From Yamagishiella unicocca (lineage: Eukaryota > Chlorophyta > Chlorophyceae > Chlamydomonadales > Volvocaceae), in contig BDSL01000068.1 of NCBI GenBank assembly GCA_003116995.1, forward strand, positions 372,001-436,000: DNA of 64,000 bases. Reading direction: 5' to 3'. The notes under the pieces are model-generated. The model made no database searches and was not told the DNA's origin. It saw only the letters and a list, made by a program, of their open reading frames with translations. Made by a program: the position numbers and the translations under genes. Positions 10,836-29,173 of this stretch are shown in pieces. Numbering within the stretch: position 1 is the first letter of the stretch; every line of letters starts with the position of its first letter.

Positions 10836-13800
10836 ATGGATACGGAAGACCATAAACGAAAAAGGAAGCGGAGTCGGAGCAAGGGCGGCCGCAGCGAAGA
10901 GTCGGGCGGCGCCGGCGCGGACGCTGGTAAGTCCTCCGCTGGTCCTTCCCTCGATAGGTTAGCGTTATCGACTTTGGACAATCATGAGTACTATCACGGC
11001 GACCCACCTGCTCGCCGCCGCGAAGTTCATTCCGTTACGATTTCCCCCAGCTTGACCGACTTGTCTCCACGCCATTACATGTCACAGGAACCCCCATTCA
11101 GGAAAAACAACAAAAGCTGCCGGTGAAGGGCAAGCCTCAGTCAGCAGGCAAGCCACAGCAACCGCCCGCGAAGGCTGCGCCATCGCAGCGAGCAGCGGCT
11201 GCCCCAGCAGCAAAAGGCGCGGCCAAGGGGAAGCAAGTTGCGTTGCAGCAGCCTAAGCAGCAGGTGGCGCCTCCATCAAAGGCAAGATGTCCCATCCGAC
11301 GGGGTGGCTGCTGGTGGATTAGCGGGTTTCTGTGCGGCCGGCGTGCGGTGCTGCAGCTACCGCTAGTAGGGGCTTCATCGCAGGCGGCCAACAAACAGGG
11401 GTCCAGCAAGGACACCCGCGTACCGACACATGGAAAAGCGAAAAGCAGAGGGGCGGTTCAGGCTCGATAAGGGCGTGTACGGCCCCGAGGATCTCGAGCT
11501 GCTGCTGAGCCTGCTACTGGCCATCTGCAGTCTTCGGCCTCTCGCCCACGATCCCCCTTGCGAAATTCGAGGTGGCAAACCCCCGACCTGCATCTAGAGA
11601 ACCACCCCCGGCCTTGTGCAAACGGCACCTGCTGAACCCGCTGACCCGCTGACCCAGCCACGAAACCACTCATTTTTTCCTACTCGCTTACAAAATTCTC
11701 TCCGCCTATCGGAACCTGCCTGATACTGGAAATTCCAGAAGGCCAAGCTCGGCAAGGGTCTGCCTGCCTCGAAACGGCCAGCGGCCGCCGCCGATGAGGA
11801 CGATGAGGACGAGGACGACGAGGATATGCCGGCTGCAGCGGACAGCGACGGTGATGAAGGCGCTGAGGACGTTGAGGGGTTCAACAGCGAGGACTTCGAT
11901 GCCATGATCGCGGGGGGTGATGAAGAGGACGAGGAGGGCGGCGAGGACGAGGAGGATGAGGGTGAGGACGATGAAGGCGCTGACGGCGAAGGCGAAGACG
12001 GCGACGGCGTTGCGGTGGGGCAAGAAGACGGCGCTGATGGAGGCGGCGCGGACGAAGACGACGAAGACGGCGAGGAGGAGGAGGAGGACGATAAAAAACG
12101 CAAAGGGAAGCGGAAGGTGGGTGGTTGCTTCGGAGGCAGTCGAGAGCCGCCGTCGCATCCAGGCAAAACACTTGCGCGCGGGAAGGGCCTAAGCGCGCCG
12201 GGTACGGCAGTGGGGTGCTGGTGCCTCCAGGGGGGAGCTGCTGGGCCCTGGAGTCGTTCGGCGGGCTGACGGAGTGATGAGAAACACTACAGCACCTGAC
12301 GCTGCTCCTGAAGGGGGCTACCGGCTGAAGGCTGTCTTCAAAGTTCTCTGACCGTTCGGCTCCGCCGTGATCGCACAAAACGCGCAAGGAGATTCGAGTT
12401 TGGTTGGAGGCCGCCTTACGCGCCGTCGCTGCATGCGGGTTTTGAGCAGAGCCTCGGGTAACCCCGCTGTGTTTATTTGTGTGTGTATATGCCAGCAAGC
12501 TGAAAGGGGTGGTATAGCCCTGGGGGATACGGGGATACGGGATCGTGGGGTTTACGGGCTGGGGCTTGGCAGAGTGATGAGAAACATCACAGCACCCGAT
12601 GCTATTCCTGAATGGGGTTAGCAGCTGAGGGCTGTATTTTCAAAGTTCTCTGACTGTTTTCGACGCCGCGGCCACCAGAACACCAGACAAAGCGTGTACG
12701 CGTCCCCGGGCGGGATCGGCAGGGATGGGAAGGGGAGGGACGGGGGAGCGGGGCGGGGCAGCATTCGCTGGGGTCTTCGGCGGCAACGACGGATTCCCAT
12801 CTGGTGAGTCGGAGTGATGAGAAACATCACAGCACCCGATGCTACTCCTTGATGGAGCTAGCAGCTGAGGGCTGTACTTCAAAGTTCTCTGACCGATCCT
12901 CTCGCACGGCCTACGGCCCGCGGCGCCGCAAAGCCGGTGGGGTATGCGGCAGCAGCTGGTCTTCTCCGCACAGCTTCTTCGCACGGCTGCGGAACGCACT
13001 GGGGTAGCGGGGAGGAGTCCCAGCTGCAAGGCAGTGGACGTGTTTTACGGCGGCGTCAGCTGCAAGGCCGTTGGTCTGTTGTACGGCGGCGTCAGCTGCA
13101 AGGCCGTTGGTCTGTTGTACGGCGGCGTCAGCTGCAAGGCCGTTGGTCTGTTGTACGGCGGCGTGAGCTGCAAGGCCGTTGGTCTGTTGTACGGCGGCGT
13201 CAGCGGCTTGTCGTTTCTTGGGCCTTGTCCTTGCTGGGGCCAGTGCTTTCTTTGAGGGTGGGGGTGGGCGCACGGGTTCGGAAGGGGGGAGGATGTTGTC
13301 CCAGGTGTCATGCAATGCCGGGGGGCGGCAATTCAGCGCATTATGCTGAACCAGCCTCGATCAGCCCGACCTCGCAGCCTGTGTCTATCTGTCGCTCGTC
13401 CGTCGCTGGTCCGTGGCTCGTCCGTAGCTCGTCCGTCGCTGTTGGTCCGTACCAGGTCCATCGCTGGTCCATTGTGCCGTGGCCTTCCTTTCATCCGCCC
13501 CTCCTCCCCCTCCCCCGCCCTGCCGCAGTCCGGCTCTGACGACAAGGACAACGTGAGGGGGCTGCGAGACGGTGTGGAGGTGGAGCGACAAACCGCCACC
13601 GTGGCGGGCATTATGAGCGCCTCGGAGTTCTCCTCCCTGGACCTGACGGAAAACACCAAGAAGGTGAGCAGCCGCGCCGGCAGCCGTTCGCTGGCACGTG
13701 TGCACGCACCTCCCTAAAACCCTAGCTTGCAACCCCTAAACCCTGGAATGCCCCATACTCGAAACCTGATCCAAGGCACATCGCCGTTCGTGTGTATGTA

Positions 13801-16800
13801 TCTCTTCTTCCTCGTTACTCTCGGCCTGCTTCAACCCAAATCCACAATTCCCCCCTCCCCACTCCGCCCCACTCCTCCCCCACCAGGCCGTCACCGATAT
13901 GGCCTTCTCCCACATGACGGAGGTGCAGGCCAGGACCATACCGGCGCTGCTCACGGGCAGGGACGTGCTGGGCGCCGCGCGAACAGGTACGTACGTACGT
14001 TTCGTACGTACATATCGTACGTACGTACGGCGGTTAACCGGCTGACGGCTGACAGTTGACGGTTGACAGTTCAACAGCCTCTCCGCGCTGGAGACTCCGC
14101 GCCCGTCACGCCTCGCCGCCCGCCTCCTCCCGGCCGCAGGTTCCGGTAAGACGCTGGCGTTCCTGATCCCCTGCGCGGAGCTGCTGTACCGCGCCAAGTT
14201 CATGCCGCGCAATGGCACGGGGGCGGTCATCATATCGCCCACCCGTGAGCTGGCGCTGCAGGTGGGCGCGGCGGCGGCGGCGGGGGGCCGTCTGTGCCCC
14301 TGGGCAGCGGGATATCGGGGCGACCGGGGACGTAACCTTTCATGATCCAGTGCTGCACAGGAGCTTAACACTCTATGTTGAAGTACCCGTTTCGGTTCGG
14401 GACTCTGAAAGATGATCGAAGACAATTGTCGGGGGGGAATCCAGTGAATTGGCGTAGGTGAAGAGGGGGACGGAGGAGTGGAGGGCTGCGCTGGGGAGGC
14501 GCTGCGCCCGTGATGCCGTGACGGCGAGATGCGGGGGCGGGTGGCGGACTGCTGCACCGGCGGGCGGGGAAGTGCTAGGGAGGAGCTCTTTCCGGTTCCC
14601 AGCTCGGAGTCGCAGCCAGGCGGCGTTGCTCTAACAGCGGTGCCGGGTGCCAGTTGCCAGGTGCCGCATGTTGCCAGCCCAATGAGCCGGTCCCATGGGT
14701 CCGTGACTAACCCCACTGCAAACCCAGTCACAGGTCCCTGACTAACCTCGCTGCAAACCCAGTCACATGTCCCTGACTAACCACGTTTTCAAACCCACCA
14801 CGCGCCGTGGGGTGTCCTCCCTTGGGGTTCCAGATCTATGGAGTTGCGCGGGACCTGCTCAAGTACCACACTCAGACGCACGGCATCGTGATGGGAGGGG
14901 CCAACAGGTGGGGCACTGCCGCGGACGGGGCGGGAGGGGGGGTTTCGGAGCCAACAACTCCACTGACCGCGGTACGGCACCTAACGGTGCCGCAAGCTTC
15001 ACAACGCCACGCATCCCAACCTGTCCTATTTCGTTTTCCTGTTTTTGGATTCCCCACAATCTCCAGCAGTGCCTTCGGCGACGATTCCTCAGCTTGGCGG
15101 CACTGACCTCGCCGACCGTCCCCTCAATGACCCCCACCCAAGAGAACTGCCCCAACGCCACGTCTCCTTTCCCTCCCAATATTACGCATCCCTTAACCTT
15201 ACACTGCTTGCCCGCCCGCCTGCTCTCTTCCCCTCCCTCCCAGGCGCACCGAGGCCGAGAAGCTGGTCAAGGGCGTCAACCTGCTGGTGTCCACACCGGG
15301 TCGCCTGCTGGACCACTTGCAAAACACCCGGGGCTTCGTGTTCAGGAACCTGGCGTGTCTGGTCATCGACGAGGCGGACAGGATCCTGGAGATCGGGTTC
15401 GAGGAGGAGATGCGCCAGGTGGGATCGGTGGGGTGGGGTTGGGTTCGAGGAGGAGATGCGCCGGGTCGGGTCGATGGGGCGGCAGGAGGTTCGAGGAGGA
15501 GATGCGCCAGGTGGGGGCGGTGGGGTGGGGTGGGGTTCGAGGAGGAGATGCGCCGGGTCGGGTCGATGGGGCGGAAGGAGGTTCGAGGAGGAGTTGCGCC
15601 AGGTGGGGGCGGTGGAGTGGGGTGGGGTTCGAGGAGGAGTTGCGCCAGGTGGGGGCGGTGGGGTGGGGTGGGGTTCGAGGAGGAGTTGCGCCAGGTGGGG
15701 GCGGTGGGGTGGGAGGGGATGGTACGTGGTTGTATGTGTGTGGGGTTACCGGGGGGGGGTATGCAAGTGGTGGGAGGGGGGACAGTTTTGTTCTTGTAGG
15801 GAGCTGCCGGTGAGGGCCATGTTTGCGCCCGCAGTGCGAAAGGAGCCTACCGTATCTTGGCATATCTTGACCTCTGCTCCGGAACCCCATCTTGCGTTGT
15901 GTTATCGCGACCAGATCATCAAGATCTTGCCGAAGGAGCGGCAGACGATGTTGTTCAGCGCCACTCAGACGACTAAGGTGCGGGCTGGGCTGGACGGGGC
16001 TGCATGAGGGTGAGGATGGAACATCCTGGACCGTCCCGTGTCTTGAACCGCGCCGCCGTGCCATTTGGGAAACCGTGGTAACAGCAAGGGTCGCAAACGC
16101 ACGCGCACAGCTGCAAAACAAAAGGGATAAGACATACAAAGTCTAAATGCCTAACGCGGCCGGAGGACCCACCTGGGGGGGAGGGGGGCTGGGCCTCCAC
16201 GGTAGTGGATGTGGAGTGTTGCTGCGGGAGGATCGGGAGGAGCTGAGGGCTGTGCTGCGGTTCACCGCGGTGTGCCGCGATGTGCTGCGGTGCGCCATGG
16301 TGTGCTGCGGCATGCTGCAGCTTGCTGCGACAAGCTGCAGCGTCCTGCGGCGTGCTGCGGTGCACCGCGGTGTGCTGCAGCATGCTGTTGCGTGCTGCGG
16401 TGTGCTGGGGTGTGCTGCGGTGTGCTGCGGTATGCCACGGTGTGCCACGGTGTGCTGCGGTGTTCCGTGGTGTGCTGCGGTGTGATGGGGTGTGCTGTGG
16501 TGTGCTGCGGTGTGATGGGGTGTGCTGTGGTGTGCCACGGTATGCTGCGGTGTGCCGCAGTGTGCTGCGGTGTGCCGCAGTGTGCTGTGGCGTGCTGTGG
16601 CGTGCTGCCTATGCGCTGTGGTGTGCTGCGAGCTGCGGTGTGCTGCGGTGCGCTGCGGTGTGCTGCGGTGCACCGCGTTGTGCTGCGGTGTGCTGCGGTG
16701 TGCTGCGGTGTGCTGCGGTGTGCTGCGGTGCACTGCGGTGTGCTGCGGCGTGCTGCGGTGTGCCGCGGTGTGCCGCGGTGTGCTGCGGTGTGCTGCGGTG

Positions 16801-19469
16801 TGCCGCGGTGTGCTGTGGTGTGCTGCGGCGTGCTGCGGTCTTCGGTGCGCCACGGTGTGCTGCGGTGTGCTGCGGTGCACTGCGGTGCGCTGCGGTGTGC
16901 TGCGGCGTGCTGCGGTGTGCTGCGGTTTGCCGCGGCATGCTGCGGTGTGCTGCGGTGTGCTGCGGTGCGCTGCGGTGTGCTGCGGCGTGCTGCGGTGTGC
17001 CGCGGTGTGCTGCGGTGCGCTGCGGTGTGCTGCGGTGTGCTGCGGTCTTCAGTGCGCCGTGGTGTGCTAGACTGCGGTGTGCTGCGGTGTACTGCGGTGT
17101 GCTGCGGTGTGCTGCGGCGTGCTGCGGTGTGCTGCGGCGTGCTGCGGTGTGCTGCGGTGTGCTGCGGCGTGCTGCGGTGTGCTGCGGTGTGCTGCGGTGT
17201 GCTGTGATCGATGTGGGATCTCGCAAAGCTTGTAGCGCACTGGTTGCCGCTTTTGCCGCTGTTACCCGCTGTCCGTAACACCCTGCGTGTCGCTCTCCGC
17301 CTGCCCCACCTGCCGCCCAGGTTGAGGACCTGGCCCGCATCTCCTTCAAGCACAAGCCCCTCTATGTGGGGGTGGACGACGGCAGGTCGGTGGCCACCCG
17401 CGAGGGGCTGGAGCAGGGCTACTGCGTGGCGCCGGCGGACAAGCGCTTCCTGCTGCTGTTCACCTTCCTGAAGAAGAACGCCAACAAGAAGGTAGGAGGC
17501 GGATGGGCGAGGCGAGGGTGGCCCATGTCATGGGCCCAGCTAGGGCCAGGACTAGGCTGGGCGCAGCGACCAGATGAACCGAAGCACTATCTTGGGATTT
17601 GTCTTTTCGAGGGGGTACGGTAGGACGTCCGGGGGTACCGAGTGGCGTTTAATGGTACTGTCGTATGTCGCGCAGCTGCCTCTACCCGGTGCCCCTCCAG
17701 TTCGTGTACGTGCGCGTGGTGTACTCACCGCCCTCCTCACCGCCCTCCTCACCTCCCTCCTCACCGCCTTCCTCACCGCCCTCCTCGCCGCCCTCCTCGC
17801 CGCCCTCCTCACCGCCCTCCTCGCCGCCTTTTCACCGCCCTCCTCACCGCCCTCCTCGCCGCCCTCCTCGCCGCTCTTCTCCCTCCCCCCTTCCCCTCCA
17901 GGTGATGGTCTTCTTCAGCAGCTGCAACAGCGTCAAGTTCCACTCGGAGCTGCTCAACTACATCGACATTCCCGTCAAGGACATCCACGGCAAGCAGAAG
18001 CAGCAGAAGCGCACCACCACGTTCTTCGAGTTCTGCCAGGTGGGTGGGTGGAGGGCTGGTTTGAGTGGGTGGCTGGCTGGCCGGTTGAGTGGGCAGATAA
18101 GAGAGCGGCTGTCTAGGCTGCTTGGGTTGGAGTAGATTGTTTGCGCCCGCCGATCACTACCACCACCCTACACTCGCCCCTCTGCCCCCGCCCCCATCCC
18201 AACCAACTAACCAACCAACCAACCAACCCAGGCCGAGACCGGCATTCTGCTGTGCACTGACGTGGCGGCTCGTGGTCTGGACATCCCCGCCGTGGACTGG
18301 ATCATCCAGTTCGACCCGCCGGATGACCCGCGGGAGTACATCCACCGCGTCGGACGTACGGCGCGTGGCAAGGAGGGTCGCGGCCGCGCGCTGCTGCTGC
18401 TGCTGCCCGAGGAGCTGGGCTTCCTGCGCTACCTCAAGGACGCAAAGGTGAGGCGGTGGGGGGCCGGGTGGATATGTGCGGATGTTGCGAGGAAGAAGCA
18501 TGTACTAGGGAAAACCGTTTGGGACATGGGTGGGTGGTGGCGGTAGGGGTGCGTGTGCTCGCGCGTTAGCGTCGCGACTGGGATAAGGTGGCGGATGGGT
18601 GGCTAGCGACTTGGGTGTGTGGGTGGGTAGAAGGTGGGTGGTTGAGTAGGTGGTGGGTGGGTGGCGTGCAGGCCCAGGCCTCAGAAGGCTTGGCTTGCGT
18701 TGGTGGCGGCACAACAGCGAGGGAGCAGCTGCTTAGTACGCACGTGCCGTACGACATCCCCCCGGCATTCAGGGTTTGACGCAGCCAAACCCCACCGGGT
18801 CTTCTCGTGTCACCCCCCCACCCCCAGGTGCCGTTGAACGAGTACGATTTCCCCTCCTCCAAGCTGGCCAACGTGCAGTCCCAGCTGGAGCGGCTGGTGG
18901 AGAAGAACTACTACCTGCACCAGTCCGCCAAGGACGCCTTCCGCTCCACCATCCTCGCCTACAACTCCCACTCGCTCAAGGAGATCTTCAACGTGCACCG
19001 GCTGGACATGCAGGCGATGGCGCGGTCGTTCGGGTTCTCGACCCCCCCCAGGTGCGGGAGGCCCGGACCGCGCAGCGGGGAGAGGAGGGGCAAGCAGCGG
19101 TGGGATGGGAACATGGGATGCTGGGGTGGGTGGGCACCGCCCTGGCTTCCGCGCCTCCCTGGCCGTCTCTGCGGTTGTCACCAACGCGGCTGTCGACGCG
19201 GCTGTCGCTCCCCATCATGGGCCCCTCCGCTGACCCCTCTGCGCACGTGCCCACCCTATCGCTCCGTCCTGCCCCCACCTGCCTTCCTCAGGGTCAACCT
19301 GCAGCTAGAGAGCCACTCCAGCCACACCCGCAAGGCGGCGAGGATGGGTGCTGGCGGCAAGGGAGGAGCCGACTACCGCCGTGGCATGGGCACAGGACAC
19401 AAGTTCAGCGCCACCAACCCGTACGGCAAGCGGGACGCAGGCGACAAGCGCCAGTTTGTGCGCATTTGA
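10836..19469 (+). CDS. HAS1: DEAD-box RNA helicase HAS1 / DDX18
   Basis: Nucleolar ATP-dependent RNA helicase for 40S and 60S ribosome assembly. Yeast Has1 also releases certain snoRNAs from pre-rRNA. Exons: 10836-10926, 11088-11281, 11739-12116, 13529-13663, 13887-13986, 14140-14261, 14834-14907, 15244-15418, 15915-15977, 17321-17491, 17902-18039, 18232-18447, 18828-19051, 19292-19469, giving 752 aa. Residues 1-221 are a basic then Asp/Glu-rich nucleolar-type tail. The helicase core follows: ARTGSGKT (about 297-304), [21 protein letters not shown] (about 407-410), [19 protein letters not shown]. The Has1/DDX18 C-terminal extension ([19 protein letters not shown], then [14 protein letters not shown]) separates it from other DEAD families. 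Intron 2 has a GC donor (AAG|GCAAGA). Intron 3 holds three C/D snoRNAs. Introns 8 and 9 are filled with tandem repeats. Confidence 0.96.
12269..12355 (+). ncRNA. Box C/D snoRNA, copy 1 (intron 3 of HAS1)
   Basis: Box C GTGATGA at 12274-12280 and box D CTGA at 12348-12351. The flanking stem ACGG (12269-12272) pairs with CCGT (12352-12355). The guide before box D, TTCAAAGTTCT, is complementary to AGAACUUUGAA of 25S rRNA. By the D+5 rule the predicted 2'-O-methyl target is the C in AGAAC. Confidence 0.84.
12569..12657 (+). ncRNA. Box C/D snoRNA, copy 2 (intron 3 of HAS1)
   Basis: Box C GTGATGA at 12574-12580, box D CTGA at 12650-12653. The terminal stem GCAG/CTGT keeps pairing (one G-U) with bases different from copies 1 and 3. 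It has the longest guide of the three: TTTTCAAAGTTCT, 13 nt complementary to 25S AGAACUUUGAAAA. Confidence 0.85.
12809..12896 (+). ncRNA. Box C/D snoRNA, copy 3 (intron 3 of HAS1)
   Basis: Box C GTGATGA at 12814-12820, box D CTGA at 12889-12892. The terminal stem TCGG (12809-12812) pairs with CCGA (12893-12896). Guide TTCAAAGTTCT as in copy 1. The interior is close to copy 2. Confidence 0.85.
13018..13206. repeat. 36-bp tandem repeat, about 5 copies
   Basis: Unit contains CTGCAAGGCCGTTGGTCTGT. It lies in HAS1 intron 3, downstream of the snoRNA cluster. Confidence 0.85.
14696..14785. repeat. About 33-bp tandem repeat, 3 copies
   Basis: Unit contains CTGACTAACC...CTGCAAACCCAGTCACA. It lies in HAS1 intron 6. 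Confidence 0.75.
15442..15700. repeat. About 46-bp tandem repeat seeded by exon 8/donor
   Basis: Six intronic copies (starting near 15442, 15489, 15535, 15580, 15627, 15672) of GTTCGAGGAGGAG(A/T)TGCGCC. This is the last 22 bases of HAS1 exon 8 plus its donor. Four copies keep a CAG|GTGGG donor sequence. Confidence 0.85.
16250..17205. repeat. 10-bp satellite-like array TGCTGCGGTG
   Basis: About 950 bp of imperfect TGCTGCGGTG units fill HAS1 intron 9 (15978-17320). Because 10 is not a multiple of 3, the array stays open in several frames and produces spurious ORFs of 180-360 codons on both strands. Confidence 0.9.
17722..17880. repeat. 12-bp tandem repeat (CCCTCCTCACCG-like)
   Basis: Pyrimidine-rich array in HAS1 intron 10, ending shortly before the acceptor at 17901, where it extends the polypyrimidine tract. 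Confidence 0.8.
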
Positions 19470-20170
19470 TTCGGTCGACTGCTACGAGTGTCATCCTTAG
19501 GAGCTGTAGCAGCTGTTACGCTTTTTTTAGGCTTGTATCTCCTTCGATCCTGTGCGCCGTACCATTCCATGGAGTTTTGCGTACTCGCGCTGAGGTGTAG
19601 CGTGATTGGTTTTGAGTTTGGGACCCGTCGTTTTTGGACCCATGTCTGGCAAGGCCTAAGGCCATGTGCCGCGTTTGTGGTGGAATCAACGGCAGGGAAC
19701 GGCCAGCCAGTGTAGGGCTGCGGCTCTGGGACAGGAGCGCGGAGCTGTAGGGTGATGCGGAGGGTGCTGCTGAAGCACGTTGTATATTTGCAACGAGGTG
19801 TGTCTGGCTACAGCGCTGCGGCGTTCGTCACGAAGACAAGCGATGTGACTGCTACTGTAGGGGGGTGGGGTGGGGTGAGGTAGGCAGCGCAAGGCAGTAG
19901 GGGACATCATGGCAAATGAGGCACCGCACCGAGAGGACTCACCGCCTTATCCCACGTACTACTGCAGCAGATTAGTGTCCGTCATCCACCTAGCTCACGG
20001 GCGGTGTTGCAAGTGGAGGACGGCACCATCTATCGACTTCTTGCCCCGACAAAAGTTTAAAATCCCAGCCAAAGCGTCCGGGGTGTATTACGTAACATTA
20101 CATTCCGTGCGCATTTCAAATCGGCTTTAACAGCGGTATCGGCAGGCGGTCCCTAAGCAGTAGTACATAT
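19470..20170. other. HAS1 3' UTR and intergenic
   Basis: No coding features. A TGTAA at 20191-20195 is the nearest candidate poly(A) signal for HAS1, but it sits inside a dispersed repeat copy. Confidence 0.4.
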
Positions 20171-20209
20171 CCTCGGGTTCTGTAGCCCACTGTAACACTT
20201 ACTTCTGCC
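20171..20209 (+). repeat. Dispersed repeat family 2, partial copy
   Basis: Resembles the core GGTCTGGGGCCCACTGTAAC followed by TTACT. It contains TGTAA, which may serve as the HAS1 poly(A) signal. Confidence 0.5.
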
Positions 20210-20825
20210 GGAAGCTCGGTTCTTGCAGCCAGCGCGGGCCACCCTCGGTCCGCCGCTCATGGCACATATGAGTGGGAGACATGAAAGGGAATGAGCGGGC
20301 TATACGAGGTCGCTCGCTCTCAACGCCAAACCGTGACTCGCTCCCTGCGCAGTCGACAAAGTTACCCCCGCCTCCCCAGTGCCCTCCGCCCTTCCCACAG
20401 CTCACCTGCACGGTTCCCTCGTCCTCCGCCAGCCAAGCTCACGCCCGTGGCCCCTCCTCAAACACCCTACATATTACCCGTCGCCTCCTTTCCGTCCGCC
20501 GGCCATGCCTTCGTTCTAAGCCCAAGCCCTCCCGGGTCTGAAGCACCGAACATATTGCGCACCCGCATCCACGACAACCGCCACCCACTTTACTTCGTTG
20601 GGGGATGGCCATTAGTTCTTAGCGTCAATGCTACTGCCATAAGTCGGGACAGAATGGTTTCCGGCGCTCTCACCCAACGACAGGCCACAATCCTGCTGTC
20701 CCGTTCCCGCAATGCCCGAGGCATCCGCGGTCAGCATCACTCGTTGTCGCGACACAGCGCGCAACTTGCAATCCAGATGCCGGTTCTGCAGTCGTCAGTT
20801 GTGACACCTAGTCTGCGTCTCTTTC
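20210..20825. other. Intergenic
   Basis: Nothing recognised. A 244-codon ORF (20291-21025) has no family-like features and I do not call it. Confidence 0.4.
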
Positions 20826-20894
20826 GGTGTCAGGCGATGCGCCCGATGGCTCTACCATATGGTCTGGGGCCCACTGCATCAGTTTTCTGCTACC
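20826..20894 (+). repeat. Dispersed repeat family 2 copy
   Basis: Shares GCGATGCGCCCGATGGCTC plus flanking bases (about 30 nt identical) with 26659-26730, then continues with the GGTCTGGGGCCCACTG core. Confidence 0.7.
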
Positions 20895-21354
20895 CAGCGT
20901 GCACCCTCCTGCACAGCACGCTATGTGTCATGACGCCCCATAGGCGACGGGCGCGAGGCCTTGAGACCTTGGTGATGTTCGACAATGCCGCGATAAAGGC
21001 CAGCAGGTTCCATCGAAAAATATGAGCTGAAGCCTAATGCGTCTCATCGTAGCCAAATGATCATGTTGCTTCAGGAGTGCGGGACAAAAGGCTTTGCCCG
21101 ACCCGCGGGTCAGCGCCCACCTGCGTTCGCGCAAGCCGTACTTGCTGGGTCCGATTGGCGTCCGAGGAGGCTAGACGCAATACGCAATGCCGTGCAGCTG
21201 CCCTTCGCGTGGCACGCGCTTCAAGCCTCCCGGCCTTCCAACCCAGGTATGTAGGCGTAGGATAAGAGCTGGGCCTTCCGGAATTCTTCCATCTTTCAAA
21301 ACTATAATGATGCCACCGTAACGCTCGATTTAACGGTGCGGATCTCATTGAATT

Positions 21355-29173
<7,819 letters not shown>

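Noticed and set aside
14335..14415. Possible further snoRNA in HAS1 intron 6
   Set aside because: CATGATCC is not a box C, and there is no terminal stem around the later CTGA.
16143..17355. Long Cys-rich (plus) and His/Thr-rich (minus) ORFs
   Set aside because: Frames of the 10-bp TGCTGCGGTG array in HAS1 intron 9, overlapping one another and without any start or family context.
20291..21025. 244-codon plus ORF between HAS1 and the GH5-like gene
   Set aside because: Low-complexity, no recognisable domain, and it overlaps a dispersed repeat copy.
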